Assembly (NCBI GenBank): GCA_963677785.2
Contig: CAXXDH010000002.1
Coordinates: 310,001-374,000, forward strand
Direction of reading: 5' to 3'
From: G963665495 sp963677785
GTDB lineage: Bacteria; Desulfobacterota; Desulfovibrionia; Desulfovibrionales; Desulfovibrionaceae
DNA length: 64,000 nucleotides
Of the stretch, positions 27,241-36,200 are shown in pieces. Below the pieces are notes generated by a model. That model saw nothing but the letters and a program-made list of their open reading frames with translations. It was not told where the DNA came from and did no database searches. The position numbers and the translations under genes are program-made. The stretch's first letter is position 1; every line of letters begins with the position of its first letter.

Positions 27241-27549
27241 GTGCGAGTTGCACGATATTTGCTTAATGACAAGAAAGGACCAGCGGTTTTCAATACGGAC
27301 ACCCATAACTCGCAGGTCATTGCAAAGGGGCAGGACATGTTTGGAAAAGTGAAATTAACCGCCTTGGAATTGGCCGAGCTGTTCGGCAAGGCAATTCCCC
27401 AGTCCCAGGAGTTGCGGGAGCCTGCGCCTCAGTACGGCACAGAGCAGGGGGGGCGGCCTTCTTCCTTCCCCAGAGTAAAGCTTACGTCTGAAGAAGTACG
27501 TCTTCTTACCAGACCTCTTCCCGAACTTCTGGAAACCACCATGTATTGA
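27241..27549 (+). CDS. Possible small protein, function unknown
   Basis: 102-codon frame opening with GTG behind AAGGTG at five bases spacing. An alternative ATG at 27337 has GGGG upstream and would give 70 residues. The product has two related segments, VKLTALELAELFGKAIPQSQ and VKLTSEEVRLLTRPLPELLE, about 38 residues apart, suggesting an internal duplication of a helix. It lies 29 bp before the convergent hydrolase end. There is no recognisable family; it could be a chance frame. Confidence 0.4.
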   Translation: MRVARYLLNDKKGPAVFNTDTHNSQVIAKGQDMFGKVKLTALELAELFGKAIPQSQELREPAPQYGTEQGGRPSSFPRVKLTSEEVRLLTRPLPELLETTMY

Positions 27550-27578
27550 CAGGGCGATGCCAATCCTGGGGGCCGATC

Positions 27579-28922
27579 TTAGTGACCGGACCCCAGGGTT
27601 GCATCCAGCCATTTGAATATCTGCATGGCGCCTCTGGCCAGAGCGCCTTCCTGGCAGTGCGCGCCCGCGTATCCGTTGCAGGGAAATTCCAGCAGGGTTT
27701 TGGGGCAGGAAAGCTTGTCGTAAAGCACTTTCTGTGTCGGGATATCATAAAAAATGTCATTGCCGCCGACAATGACCAGTGTGGGAGTGGTGATCTTGTC
27801 CACAATTCCTTTCAGCGTGAATTGATTCCAGAAATTGATGAAGTCCAGCGGGGTTTTGGTGCCAGTGGTGAACATGCCGTTATTGATGAACCAGCCGAAG
27901 CCCGGATTTTTATCCATGGCGGCGCGGAGACCTTTGTTGGAATCGTTCTTGTCGGCCTCCATTTCGGCCAGGTCTTTTGTGCTTGGAAATCCCTTGCCCC
28001 GCAAATCAAAAGCGCCCGGATTGGCTATCAGGGCGGCCAGGCGGTGTTCGTACGCGGCGGCGTGCGGCGCCAGATAGCCCCCCATGCTGATGCCCATCAG
28101 GGCCAGTTTCTCATTGTCGCATTCCTTGCGTTTGAACGCGAAGTCCACCACCGCGCTGACCACTTTTTCCCATTGCGGCGTAAAGGTTAGCCCCTGCTCG
28201 ATCAATGCGCCTCCCTGGCCGGGGCCTTCGAATATTAACACCGTATAGCCGCGGCGCAGGGCGGGCAGGCCGTACGAATAGTACAATTCTTCGCCCGTAC
28301 CGTCGAAACCGGTCTGCAGAATCAACGTCTTGCGCGCTTTTCCTGAGTCGTCCGGACAGCAGACATAACCGGGCAAAGTGGTGTCCGCGTAGGGAATCCG
28401 GACAGGCTCGATGTATTCCTCAGACAGTTTCGCAGCCTGTAGAAACATCTTTTTGCTTTTTGCCCAGCTGTTTTTGATACGCGGATCTTTGGGGTCTCCA
28501 TGGATGAAAAAGTTGCAGGTCCGGTAATAATTGGATGCCCGCAAAAAAGCCTGCCGCGCGGAAACCTTGTCCCCGGCCTGCAGACTGGTGCTGCCCCAGC
28601 TTTCCACTGTTTCGGCCAGCGCCAGCCATTGGGCGTACCAGGACTCTCCATCGCCTTCCTTGATACGGTCCGCGGTTTTCAGACATTCGACAATGTCCGC
28701 TGCGCCATTCCAGGCTGCGCCCATATTGCGCAATAATTCGAAGTCGTAGTTCGGATTTTTGAAATGGACGCGAAAGCGCTCTTGCCCAGGAGGCGTATCG
28801 GATTTTTTTTCTGCGGTATTCTGGCCAGCAGCTAAGGAAGGTACGCTGGCCAGGCAGAGCGCGCCTGAGGCGCAGGCGAGTAGGATGCATGATAACAATA
28901 GGCGGTGCAGTGTATTGCGCAT
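27579..28922 (-). CDS. Exported alpha/beta hydrolase
   Basis: 447-residue protein with a cleavable signal peptide (ending near PSLAAG) and a helical cap domain at about 60-175. An alpha/beta-hydrolase core follows, with nucleophile elbow GISMGG (Ser279), acid Asp389 in GGNDIFYD and His422 in YAGAHCQ, so the triad is complete. The architecture resembles the FrsA/2,6-dihydropseudooxynicotine-hydrolase group, but the substrate cannot be inferred. A strong GGAGGAGG precedes the ATG. It is monocistronic, between the repeat-rich patch and the Hdr operon. Confidence 0.87.
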   Translation of the reverse strand: MRNTLHRLLLSCILLACASGALCLASVPSLAAGQNTAEKKSDTPPGQERFRVHFKNPNYDFELLRNMGAAWNGAADIVECLKTADRIKEGDGESWYAQWLALAETVESWGSTSLQAGDKVSARQAFLRASNYYRTCNFFIHGDPKDPRIKNSWAKSKKMFLQAAKLSEEYIEPVRIPYADTTLPGYVCCPDDSGKARKTLILQTGFDGTGEELYYSYGLPALRRGYTVLIFEGPGQGGALIEQGLTFTPQWEKVVSAVVDFAFKRKECDNEKLALMGISMGGYLAPHAAAYEHRLAALIANPGAFDLRGKGFPSTKDLAEMEADKNDSNKGLRAAMDKNPGFGWFINNGMFTTGTKTPLDFINFWNQFTLKGIVDKITTPTLVIVGGNDIFYDIPTQKVLYDKLSCPKTLLEFPCNGYAGAHCQEGALARGAMQIFKWLDATLGSGH

Positions 28923-29162
28923 GGCCTCCTCCGGGAGTGCTATGTGTTGGTAGTATTACTTGGAGCGGAAAGTATTTAACGTCCCGCTCCAGCGCGGCTA
29001 TCGCCGCTTGACCTCGCCTGCGGCGTGGTCGTTCTTATAACCGGGATCAACAAACTGTTAAACACTTTGTGCTCCCGGTAATATCTATGAAATAGTTCGT
29101 ATGGGGCAAAGAGGTAAGCAAAAAAATGAAAAATGTCGATGGATAGTATGGTAAAAAGCAAT

Positions 29163-29258
29163 AGGGCACGTTCGGTGCGGATTCCACAGCATTGCCCGCC
29201 TGTCTGATAGACTGAAGCGGTTTCACGCAATGCTGCGAATAAGCACAGTACGTGCCCT
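29163..29258. repeat. 96-bp nested foldback after the Hdr operon
   Basis: Three nested inverted arms share one centre near 29208. The outer arms are AGGGCACGT (29163-29171) and ACGTGCCCT (29250-29258). The middle arms are CAGCATTGC (29187-29195) and GCAATGCTG (29227-29235). The inner arms are CCGC (29196-29199) and GCGG (29217-29220), with GTCT-GAT-AGAC at the tip. Spacers between outer and middle arms are 15 and 14 bases. It starts 18 bp after the stop of the last Hdr gene, and on that strand a T5 tract follows, so it may end the operon transcript. A mobile hairpin repeat is the alternative. Confidence 0.75.
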
Positions 29259-29276
29259 TGGGGTTACGTTATCTAT

Positions 29277-30611
29277 TCAATACTCCATATCCAGATCAAC
29301 GCCGAATTTTTCCCACTGGGCCGCGGCCTCCTGTTCGGCCTTGGCCAGAGCTTCACCCTGGAGCGGGTCGATGATCAGGGCCTCTGCCACGATCTGCCAG
29401 ATGTATTTGGTGTCGTATTTCAGATCCGGGTAGTATTTGGGAATGCGTTTCATGATCTGGTCGCGGCAGTTGGAGCAGCCCACGCCAACCACCGTGGCTC
29501 CGGTCCGGCGGATCTGGTCGGCCTTGAAACGCGAATGGTAGGCGCTCTGATCCTCAAAAGGCATGGGCCAGTTGCCGCTGCCGCCGCCGCAACAGAAGTT
29601 GTTTTCGCGGTTCGGAATCATTTCCACAAAGTTGTCCACGCATTGATTGAGTATCCAGCGGGCTTCGTCGAAAAAGGCCACGCCGTAATGGCGCAACAGC
29701 TCGCGGCCGTGCTTACAGGAGTCGTGCCAGGTAAAGACGTCATTGGCGTAGACGCTCTTGTCCAGTTTGATACGCCCCTGTTCGATGAGTTCCTTGAGAT
29801 AATCGTAGAGATAGATAAAGCGGACTTCGCGGTCCGGATCCTCTTCCAGGCAATATTTCATGCCCAGGCGGCAGCCGTAGGAACCGCCGCCGCAATCCGG
29901 CATGATCATCCGCTTGATGTTGTGTTTGTCCATGAAGTCCAGCTTGCGCTTTGCCAGGATCTTCGAACCTTCGTAATTGGCGGAGAACAGCGCCCAGTCC
30001 ACGGCTTCCCAGCCTTCACTCGGCACGGTCCAGTTTTCGCGAGCCGCGTAGAAAATTTTCCACCACCAGTACTGGTCTTCATAATCGCCGAAAACCTCCT
30101 TGGAATTCGGGAAAAACAGGATGTCCGCGCCGTCTTTGTCCACGGGGACGTAAAATCCGGGCATTTCGTCTTCGGCCAGTTCCTGGCTGAGCTCGGCCAT
30201 GCCCTGCAGGTAGTCATCCTTGGCAATGGCCAGATTGTTGCCGGTCTCGATGTTGTTCATGCATCCTTTGTGAATGGATCCCGGCACCTTTTCGCGTTCG
30301 CGCAGGTGGCGCATATGCACCATGATCGGCACGATGTCGATGCCTGCCGGGCAATTCTGCGCGCAACGCCCGCAGCAGGTGCAGAGCCAGACGTAATCCG
30401 AATTCACCACCTCTTCCAGCAGCCCCATACGCAGCATCTGCAACACCTTGCGCGTGTTCCAGCTCTCAAAGCCCGGGGCCGCGGCGGTGGGGCAGCCGCT
30501 GACGCAGCTGCCGCAGGCCAGGCAGGCGCTCAGATCAAACTTGTCCAGATACTCGCGTATCTCCGCAGGCAGTTCCCGCGGACGGATGACTTCAATAGTA
30601 TCGGCTACCAT
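29277..30611 (-). CDS. HdrD/DsrK/TmcB-like iron-sulfur oxidoreductase
   Basis: 444-residue cytoplasmic protein. Two [4Fe-4S] motifs, CLACGSCVSGCP (30-41) and CTCCGRCAQNCP (77-88), precede a CCG-type catalytic domain with Cys299, CCGGG (340-344) and CSNC (379-382). The first CCG half is degenerate (DCGGGSYGC). In HdrD/DsrK-like proteins this site binds the noncubane cluster that handles disulfide or trisulfide substrates. The start was moved to the ATG at 30611, which has AGAGG upstream; the longer frame would run through the intergenic hairpins. It is last gene of the Hdr operon, so a DsrC-type disulfide is a plausible substrate, though no membrane partner is encoded here. Confidence 0.9.
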   Translation of the reverse strand: MVADTIEVIRPRELPAEIREYLDKFDLSACLACGSCVSGCPTAAAPGFESWNTRKVLQMLRMGLLEEVVNSDYVWLCTCCGRCAQNCPAGIDIVPIMVHMRHLREREKVPGSIHKGCMNNIETGNNLAIAKDDYLQGMAELSQELAEDEMPGFYVPVDKDGADILFFPNSKEVFGDYEDQYWWWKIFYAARENWTVPSEGWEAVDWALFSANYEGSKILAKRKLDFMDKHNIKRMIMPDCGGGSYGCRLGMKYCLEEDPDREVRFIYLYDYLKELIEQGRIKLDKSVYANDVFTWHDSCKHGRELLRHYGVAFFDEARWILNQCVDNFVEMIPNRENNFCCGGGSGNWPMPFEDQSAYHSRFKADQIRRTGATVVGVGCSNCRDQIMKRIPKYYPDLKYDTKYIWQIVAEALIIDPLQGEALAKAEQEAAAQWEKFGVDLDMEY

Positions 30612-30638
30612 CGCACGTACCTCTTTTTTTAAAACGTC

Positions 30639-30722
30639 GTGGGGGCTTCTTGCCCCCACCTCTCCCCCGCGCCAGGGCCAGGGGGGATTATCCCCCCTGG
30701 CGGGGTTGGGGCGGCGCCCCAA
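30639..30722. repeat. Three tandem GC-rich hairpins between usp and hdrD-like genes
   Basis: Hairpin 1: GTGGGGGC-TTCTT-GCCCCCAC (30639-30659). Hairpin 2: CCAGGGGGGA-TTA-TCCCCCCTGG (30678-30700). Hairpin 3: TTGGGGC-GGC-GCCCCAA (30706-30722). Parts recur at 33187-33203 and 37893-37950 in two other gaps of the same operon. They may stabilise or process the mRNA or act as partial terminators. Confidence 0.8.
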
Positions 30723-30735
30723 GGTTTTGCTGTCC

Positions 30736-31665
30736 CTAAGCCGGCACGGCGTCGGCATCCACTGCTGCGCCGGTCTGGTCGTACATCAGGCCGCAGCGCA
30801 GATCGAAGTGTTTGTTCACGCTCATGGTCGGACAGGCCGAATTCAGGGCCACCTGGACCACGGTGGAGCCGAGGAAGGCCTTTTCCGGATCAATTTCCTT
30901 GGTGTGGTGCGCCATGATGATCAGGTCGGCATGTTTGATCCGGGCCATTTTGAGAATCTCGGTGGCCGCCTTGCCTTCCCAGGATTCGAATTCGCAGCTT
31001 TTGATACCGGCCATACGTTCGCCGTATTCGTCCTGCAGGCGCTGGCGCGCGGACGCTACCTGAGCTTCCACTTCCTCCTGTCCCATGCCGGTGTTGTCCA
31101 CCGCGTGGAACACTACCAGATTGGAGCCATAATGGCGGGCAATCTGTCCGCCGTAAGATACGGCGCACTCTGCGGCGGCGGAGAAATCCGTGGCCACGAG
31201 GATGTTCTTGAAGGTCTGCTCACCGTAGGGCGTTTGCCGCGTGACGATCATCACCGGACAAGGAGAGCGCTGGCTGACGCGTTCGAGCGTGCTGCCGGCC
31301 ATGCCCCACATCCGCGAACGCTGTTCGGCGTAGTCCTTCGAATGCGGCCCCATGACTACCAGGTCGGCCTTTTTCTGACGTACGACGCGTAGGATTTCGT
31401 TGTGCGGAATGCCCGCCTTGACGATGATGGAGTGGTCCTTCACGCCTTCGAGCTTGTCTTTGTAGAATGCGGCGATGTTCTGTTTGATCCGGTCGGTTTC
31501 GCCCGAAGCCTCCAGGTGTTCCATGCTGCCCCAGCCGTGTTCGATACCGCAGATATGGGTCAGGTAGAGTTTCGAATCAAAGCGCTGTGCAAAGGAGATG
31601 GCCTTGTCGGCAGCACATTCGCAAATCTCTGACGGCGTGATCGCTAAAACGATGTCCTTAAACAT
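30736..31665 (-). CDS. Tandem universal stress protein
   Basis: 309-residue protein of two Usp domains (1-145 and 150-295). The first contains VMGPHSKDYAEQRSRMWGMA then STLERVSQRSPCPVMIVTR, matching the ATP-binding GX2GX9GS/T layout. The second has IMAHHTKEIDPEKAFLGST. It is translated from AAGGAGG, 44 bp after hdrB, inside the Hdr operon. Usp proteins bind ATP and tune stress or energy metabolism. Its placement among redox subunits suggests an energy-state input to the complex; that is inference. Confidence 0.9.
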   Translation of the reverse strand: MFKDIVLAITPSEICECAADKAISFAQRFDSKLYLTHICGIEHGWGSMEHLEASGETDRIKQNIAAFYKDKLEGVKDHSIIVKAGIPHNEILRVVRQKKADLVVMGPHSKDYAEQRSRMWGMAGSTLERVSQRSPCPVMIVTRQTPYGEQTFKNILVATDFSAAAECAVSYGGQIARHYGSNLVVFHAVDNTGMGQEEVEAQVASARQRLQDEYGERMAGIKSCEFESWEGKAATEILKMARIKHADLIIMAHHTKEIDPEKAFLGSTVVQVALNSACPTMSVNKHFDLRCGLMYDQTGAAVDADAVPA

Positions 31666-31709
31666 GATACGCCTCCTTGATACGTTTGCTTCCTTGCCGC
31701 GCCCCGGCT

Positions 31710-32585
31710 TCAGGCCGTGGCTGTATCGGCGATCAGGGAAGCCAGTCGTCCGCTGACGACCATGTTTTTATGCAATTGCAGGCTCGAACCCGGCAGTCCG
31801 AACGCCAGGCCTATCAACTGCGGCAGATACAAAACGCTCACAGGCGTCCTGTCCGCGTTGTTTTTCAGCGCTTCATCCTGATACCCCTCCAAATTCATCT
31901 GGCAGAGCGGGCAGACGGTCACGATGACGTCCGCCTCTGCAGCGCTTTGCAGAATTTTGCCCACGGCGCGCAGGGCAACGTTTTTCTGGCTGGCCATGAG
32001 TGACGCGCCGCAGCACTTGGCACCCATGTCCCAGGGAAAAATTTCAACATCCAGAGCCGTTAGAATCCGGTTCATGGACTGCGGACGCTCCGGATCGTCA
32101 AAGACCACATAAGGCCTCAGGATCTGGCAGCCGTAATAGGGCGCCACGCGCAACCCTTTCAGCGGGCGGGTCACTTTTTTCTTGATCAGACCGAACAGAT
32201 CATTGGCAAAGACATCTAGCAGATGCCGTACGCGCACCTCGGATTCCAAGGCGAGCTCTTCTTCCTTGAGGATGCCGTTGACCGTGGCCCGGGTCATCGG
32301 GATTTTCGTCCGCATGGCCGCATGCAGCAGGTTCAGATAGCACGCGCTGCACGGCACGAGTACGTCCGCATCGGGAACATGTTTCGCGGAAAGTGCCAGA
32401 TTGCGGGCAGGCAGGGCCGTGGCCAGCAGTTCGCTGACGGCTTCCACCGCGCTGGCGCCGCAACAGGTCCAGCCGGGAATTTCCTCGATTTCCACGTCCA
32501 TGGCTTCCAGTACGGCCCGCGTACTGACGTCGTATTCGACGGCGCTCTCCTGGAGCGAACATCCCGGATAATAACTGTAGTTCAT
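31710..32585 (-). CDS. hdrB: Heterodisulfide reductase subunit B-like
   Basis: 291-residue HdrB homologue with two complete CCG domains: Cys9, Cys41-Cys42, Cys79/Cys82, and Cys153, Cys191-Cys192, Cys225/Cys228. In HdrB each such set binds a noncubane [4Fe-4S] cluster where disulfides are cleaved. Both sets are intact, so catalysis is expected. The start ATG overlaps the hdrC stop by 4 bp, consistent with a tight HdrBC pair. Methanogens use CoM-S-S-CoB; sulfate reducers lack it, so the physiological disulfide (DsrC is a candidate) is open. Confidence 0.94.
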   Translation of the reverse strand: MNYSYYPGCSLQESAVEYDVSTRAVLEAMDVEIEEIPGWTCCGASAVEAVSELLATALPARNLALSAKHVPDADVLVPCSACYLNLLHAAMRTKIPMTRATVNGILKEEELALESEVRVRHLLDVFANDLFGLIKKKVTRPLKGLRVAPYYGCQILRPYVVFDDPERPQSMNRILTALDVEIFPWDMGAKCCGASLMASQKNVALRAVGKILQSAAEADVIVTVCPLCQMNLEGYQDEALKNNADRTPVSVLYLPQLIGLAFGLPGSSLQLHKNMVVSGRLASLIADTATA

Positions 32586-33139
32586 GACCCTTCCTCCATG
32601 CGTCCGACCTTTTGGAACAGCTTGTCCAGGCTGCCCCGGTGCTCGGTGGACGCCAAGTGCAGCTTACCCTTGCGCAGCATCTTCAGGCCGATGGGCGCGA
32701 ACTCCAGGGCCAGAAGCGGATTTTTCATGGCCAGCATGTAGTCCCGCATCAGCGCGCTTTCCTGTACGCGTCCGTAGATCCGGACGTTGTTGACGAACGC
32801 CTGGTAAAAGGCCGCATGCTTCTTGTTCTTTTCGCCCCCGTACCGCGTGGCCAGGCGTTTCAGGGCATAGACGGTTTCGGTCAGGGGCAGCCCGCGCGGA
32901 CAGCGCAAGGTGCACGAATAGCAGGCGGAGCAGAGCCAGAAGGTCCGAGATTCGAAAACCTCTTCCTCCAGCCCGAGCAAAATCTTACGCCACATCTGTC
33001 GGGGCGTCAGGTCCATGGACGCTACGTTGGGACAGGAGGCCGAACAGGTGCCGCACTGTATGCAGGCGGCCATGTTGTTCCGGATTTCCTGGAGCAGCGC
33101 CTCTCTCGGCGTTTCGTTGTTTTCATAATCCATGAGCAT
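32582..33139 (-). CDS. hdrC: Heterodisulfide reductase subunit C-like
   Basis: 185-residue soluble iron-sulfur protein carrying two [4Fe-4S] motifs, CIQCGTCSASCP (26-37) and CSACYSCTLRCP (70-81). These wire electrons from HdrA to HdrB. It lacks membrane helices. The ATG at 33139 follows GAGG by six bases; an in-frame ATG lies two codons downstream. It is coupled to hdrB by an ATGA overlap. Confidence 0.94.
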   Translation of the reverse strand: MLMDYENNETPREALLQEIRNNMAACIQCGTCSASCPNVASMDLTPRQMWRKILLGLEEEVFESRTFWLCSACYSCTLRCPRGLPLTETVYALKRLATRYGGEKNKKHAAFYQAFVNNVRIYGRVQESALMRDYMLAMKNPLLALEFAPIGLKMLRKGKLHLASTEHRGSLDKLFQKVGRMEEGS

Positions 33140-33186
33140 GATCCACCTCTTCGAAGCGACGTATACATATTGTTGACAGGAGGGAG

Positions 33187-33203
33187 TTGGGGCTCTGCCC
33201 CAA
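33187..33203. repeat. GC hairpin between long hdrA and hdrC
   Basis: TTGGGGC-TCT-GCCCCAA, a perfect 7-bp stem, followed by ACCCCGCC. It is the same hairpin type as 30706-30722, with only the three loop bases different. Confidence 0.75.
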
Positions 33204-33232
33204 ACCCCGCCGGAGGCATTTCATTTTATTGC

Positions 33233-36200
33233 CTACACCAGTTCCTCCAGGGCCGCGTCGATGACCGACATGACCTGATTGTCGGTAAAACCGCGCAGGT
33301 ACGAGGCGCTGTTGGGGCAGATGGCGGCGCAGGCGCCGCAGCCCTGGCAGAGCAGCTCGTCCACCACGACCATGTCTTTGACCATGTCCATCCGGCGCGC
33401 GCCGTATGGGCAGACTTCCACACAGCGTCCGCAGCGGGAGCAGAGCGTATGCTTGACCTCTGCCACGGTGTTGGAGCTTCCCAGCCCCTTTTTGCTGAGG
33501 ATCTGCAAGGCGCGCTGGGCTGCGGCCTTGGCCGAGGCGATGGTTTCGTTCATGTTGCCGGGTGCGTGAGCCAGCCCGCACATGAACACGCCGTGCTTCA
33601 GGAAATCCACGGGCCGCCATTTGGATTCGGCTTCCTGGAAGAAACCGTCCTGGGTCAGCGGCACATTGAGGATTTCGGACAGCTCGCTGTTGTCGTTGGC
33701 GTCGATGCCTACGGAAAGCACCAGCAGGTCCGGGGTCAGCTCGATAGTGTTCTGGAGCAGTTCATCCCAGATCCGGATGACGGGCTTGCCCTCGGCAAAC
33801 GTGACGTTGGGCTTGTTGGCCAGGTCGTAGCGGATAAAGATGGCGCCCAGCTTGCGGGCTTCCGTATAGTAATGCTCGGAAAAACCGTAGCTCATGATGT
33901 CGCGGTACAAAACGTAGACCGGCAGGTCCGGGCGGCGCTGCTTGAGCACGCGGATATTCTTGAGCGCCTGCGCGCAGCAGACCCGGCTGCAGTAGTTGCG
34001 GTTCTCATCGCGCGAACGCCAGCACTGGATCATTACTAGGCCCGAAAGTCCGGCCAGGTCCAGTTTGCCGGTTCCCAGGGATTCTTCCAGTTCCAGCTGG
34101 GAGAGCACGCTTTTATGGGTCCGGAATCCGTAATCGTAGACCCGGGCCTGTTGTCCGCCCGTGGCCACTACGGTGGCCCCGTGTTCGAGCGGATAGGTGC
34201 CTTCGTCCGTTGAAATCAGGCTCATGAAGCGTCCGGCCCGTCCGGTGGACAAGGTCACGCGCGCGTCCGTAAAGACCCGGATGTGGGGGTGCTTGCGGAC
34301 CTGCTCGACCAGCCCTTCCATGTAGTGGCGCGGATCGTCGCCCTGAAGCGTGTAGTGGAGGTTCATGGCCAGGCCGCCTAGTTCTTCCTCCTGTTCGACC
34401 AGGCAGACCCCGTAGCCGTGGTCCGCGATGCCCAGCGCGGCGGTCATGCCGGCCAGGCCGCCGCCCACTACCAGGGCTTCGCGGTGTACGGGCTGCGGCT
34501 GCGGCAAGGGCGTGGGATCCTGACCCATGAGTTTGACCGCGGACATGGTCATGAGCGAAGCTATCTCCCGGGCCAGCTGCTGGGGCGTATGCTCGGGTGC
34601 GGAGGCAGTCTCAAAGAGCGGGGTGAAAATGTCCACCACGTTCATCAGCGCCGGGTTCAGTCCGATATTCGCTCCCAGTTCGCGCAGTTTGGGGACGTAG
34701 GCGTAGGGCATGCACGCGCCCACCAGCACCCGGTTGGGGCGGTGTTCGCGTACCAGTTCCTCGATACGCTCCCAGCCCTGCGGACTGCAGGCCTGGCCCA
34801 CCGTGGCCACGGCGCAGATCCCTTTTTGCCGGGAAAGCCTGTCGGAGAGAAGCTCGAAGTCCACGTCCTTTTCCAGAGACGGACACGAGGTGCAGACCGC
34901 GGCCAGCAGTTTGGGAATTTCACGGGTCACGTTGCGGTAGGCCGGTTCGGGTTCCGGCAATTGTTCCTTGAGCGGCGCGTAGATGTTGATCAGCCGCGAA
35001 GCCTCCAAGGCGGCCGCGCCTGCAACGATCAGGCTTTCGGCAATGTCGCGCGGACCGGCGAAAGCGCCCGCGGCCATGATGCCCAGCTGGCTGGTCCGCG
35101 ACGGACCGAAGTTTTTGGTGGCGCAGAAGCCGTAGTCGTTCAGCTCGATGCCGCAGACCTGGGCCAGCTGCTCGGTTTCCTTGGGCGGACGTGCGCCCAC
35201 TGCCAGCACCACCATGTCGAAATGTTCATTGACCAGTACGCCGTTGCTGTCCGCGTACTGCAGCTGCAGGCCGTTGTCCGCGTCCATTCCCGGCAGTACG
35301 GAATGGATGCGCGCGCGTACGAAGCGGACGCCTTCTTCCTGCTCCGCGTTGTCGCGGTAGCGCTGGAAATCCTTGCCGAAGGTCCGCATGTCCATGCTGA
35401 AAATGGTGGTCTCCAGTCCGTCGAATCCGGCCTGGCGGGCGCGCTTTTTGGCCAGCAGGGCCTCCTTGATGGAAACCATGCAGCAGAAGGACGAACAGAA
35501 ATCCGCGTTGCGCCGCACGTCGCGTGACCCCACGCATTGCAACCAGGCTATCCGCCGTACCGGCTGCTGGTCGCCCGGACGGAGCAGAGGCTTGCCCCTG
35601 CCGCCGCCTTCCGGGCCCGTACCGCTGATCAGGCGTTCGAACTCCACCGAGGTCAGTACGCCCGGATGCTGGCCGTAAAGAAAGAGCCCGGCCATGCCCA
35701 TGGGGTCGTTGGCGATGTCGAAACTGTCGAATCCGGCGGCCAGGATGACGGCGCCCACTTCGCATTCGATACGTTCGTCCGTGACGATGCGCATGAACTG
35801 TTTTTCCAGCCAGGGCGCGGTATCCTGTTTGCGCAGCGGTTTGCGGAGCAGTTCGCGCTGCGCGCCGAGTTCGAAAAATCCGTTCAGTTCTTCCTGGGAA
35901 AGCTCCTGTCCGTCGCCCTGCAGCAAAAACACGGGCAGGTCGGGCCGCAGCTCCAGGGCGCGGCCGATGACGCGCTTGACCGCTCCTTCCATGAGTTCGG
36001 TCGAAACCAGGGCCAGGCCCACGGGGCCTTTTTCCAGCTGCTCCACGGCCTCGGCAGCGCTGCGCGCATGCAGTACGGGGAACTCATGCGCGGTGAGCCA
36101 TTGGGTGAGTTGTTCGCTGATTTCTTTGTCCGGATCCACGAGCAGGACCGGAAAGTCTTTGCGCATCCCGAGTTTGAAGTCGATGGCATCCGAGGGGCAG

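Noticed and set aside
29035..29085. Integron attC-like site around ACCGGGA and TCCCGGT with GTTAAAC in the loop
   Set aside because: The paired core-site consensus at both ends is not met and no integrase or cassette structure is present.
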